Assembly: GCA_016184235.1 (NCBI GenBank)
Contig: JACPDC010000187.1
Location: 1-6,250, forward strand
Reading direction: 5' to 3'
DNA from: Deltaproteobacteria bacterium
Lineage (GTDB): Bacteria > Desulfobacterota > Binatia > UBA9968
Length of the DNA: 6,250 bases
Part shown: positions 6,112 through 6,250 of the stretch, piece by piece
Layout of the letters: each line of letters opens with the position of its first letter
Position numbering within the stretch: position 1 is the stretch's first letter
Notes under the pieces: model-generated
Database searches by the model: none
The model's input: the letters and a program-made list of their open reading frames with translations, nothing else
What the model was told of the DNA's origin: nothing
Position numbers and translations under genes: made by a program

Positions 6112-6250
6112 TCAAAATCCTTCCCGCTCTAACCTGCGCGCAATTCGATCGTCCACGAGATCCTCCACCTTGAGCGCGCCGAGTTTCGGATTGACTCTGC
6201 CTAAAACGCGCAGGGCATTTTGCAGCCCCTCCCTGGTGGGGGTAATGCGC
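6112..6250 (-). CDS. ABC transporter solute-binding protein A, C-terminal end, cut by window edge
   Basis: The last 45 codons of a gene that begins beyond the right edge. Its translation RITPTREGLQNALRVLG... GALKVEDLVDDRIARRLERE-GF aligns with the C-terminus of protein B (RRIYPTVEGIQNAIRLLG... GLKAEDVIDDRIVKKLEQKG), so it is a paralogous periplasmic binding protein of the same family. The stop is TGA at 6114-6112, 53 bases before the ATG of protein B. In that gap I see no convincing promoter or terminator, so the two are probably in one transcript. Function is inferred only from this tail and the neighbour. Confidence 0.8.
   Translation of the reverse strand, partial: RITPTREGLQNALRVLGRVNPKLGALKVEDLVDDRIARRLEREGF

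Noticed and set aside
1..6250. CRISPR arrays, tRNA or rRNA genes, insertion sequences
   Set aside because: No regularly spaced direct repeats, cloverleaf-like segments, transposase motifs or terminal inverted repeats were seen.

Overview
The window is one strand of an operon: every supported gene lies on the minus strand, so transcription runs from the right edge to the left. Composition is moderately GC-rich, start codons are mixed (ATG, GTG, TTG), spacing is tight and most genes have strong GGAGG ribosome binding sites. The core is a glycine/sarcosine/betaine reductase (Grd) type module containing two selenoproteins whose in-frame UGA codons split them into apparently separate reading frames. 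The organism must therefore decode UGA as selenocysteine. The surrounding genes are periplasmic solute-binding proteins of the NMT1/SsuA/TauA (NitT/TauT) type with signal peptides, an arrangement common in uncultured soil and sediment bacteria and unlike the classical Clostridium or Eubacterium grd operon. I infer an uncultured, probably diderm, anaerobic or facultative bacterium; the lineage cannot be fixed from this window.

Layout in transcription order: the C-terminal end of solute-binding protein A (6250-6112, cut by the window edge); complete solute-binding protein B (6058-5048); grdB, a selenoprotein read through UGA at 3959-3957 (5018-3666); grdE, the other half of component B (3651-2443); grdC, the thiolase-fold subunit of component C (2435-963); grdA, a selenoprotein read through UGA at 822-820 (966-487); a 28-codon remnant of another solute-binding protein C-terminus (458-375); and the N-terminal 126 residues of solute-binding protein C (378-1, cut by the edge). 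There is no gene-free stretch over 300 bases.

How the parts should work together, from family knowledge: a solute is captured and imported by the binding proteins with an ABC permease and ATPase not seen here. Component B (GrdB plus GrdE) binds the amine substrate and reductively cleaves its C-N bond. The carbon fragment passes to the selenocysteine of GrdA, which is re-oxidised in the process and normally reduced by thioredoxin. Component C converts the acyl group to acyl phosphate. grdD, the usual partner of grdC, is absent between grdC and grdA and not seen elsewhere in the window; trxA/trxB are also absent. The gene order B-E-C-A differs from the clostridial order I recall. Both UGA codons are followed by clear hairpins that fit bacterial SECIS elements. 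The substrate cannot be assigned and may not be glycine, sarcosine or betaine.
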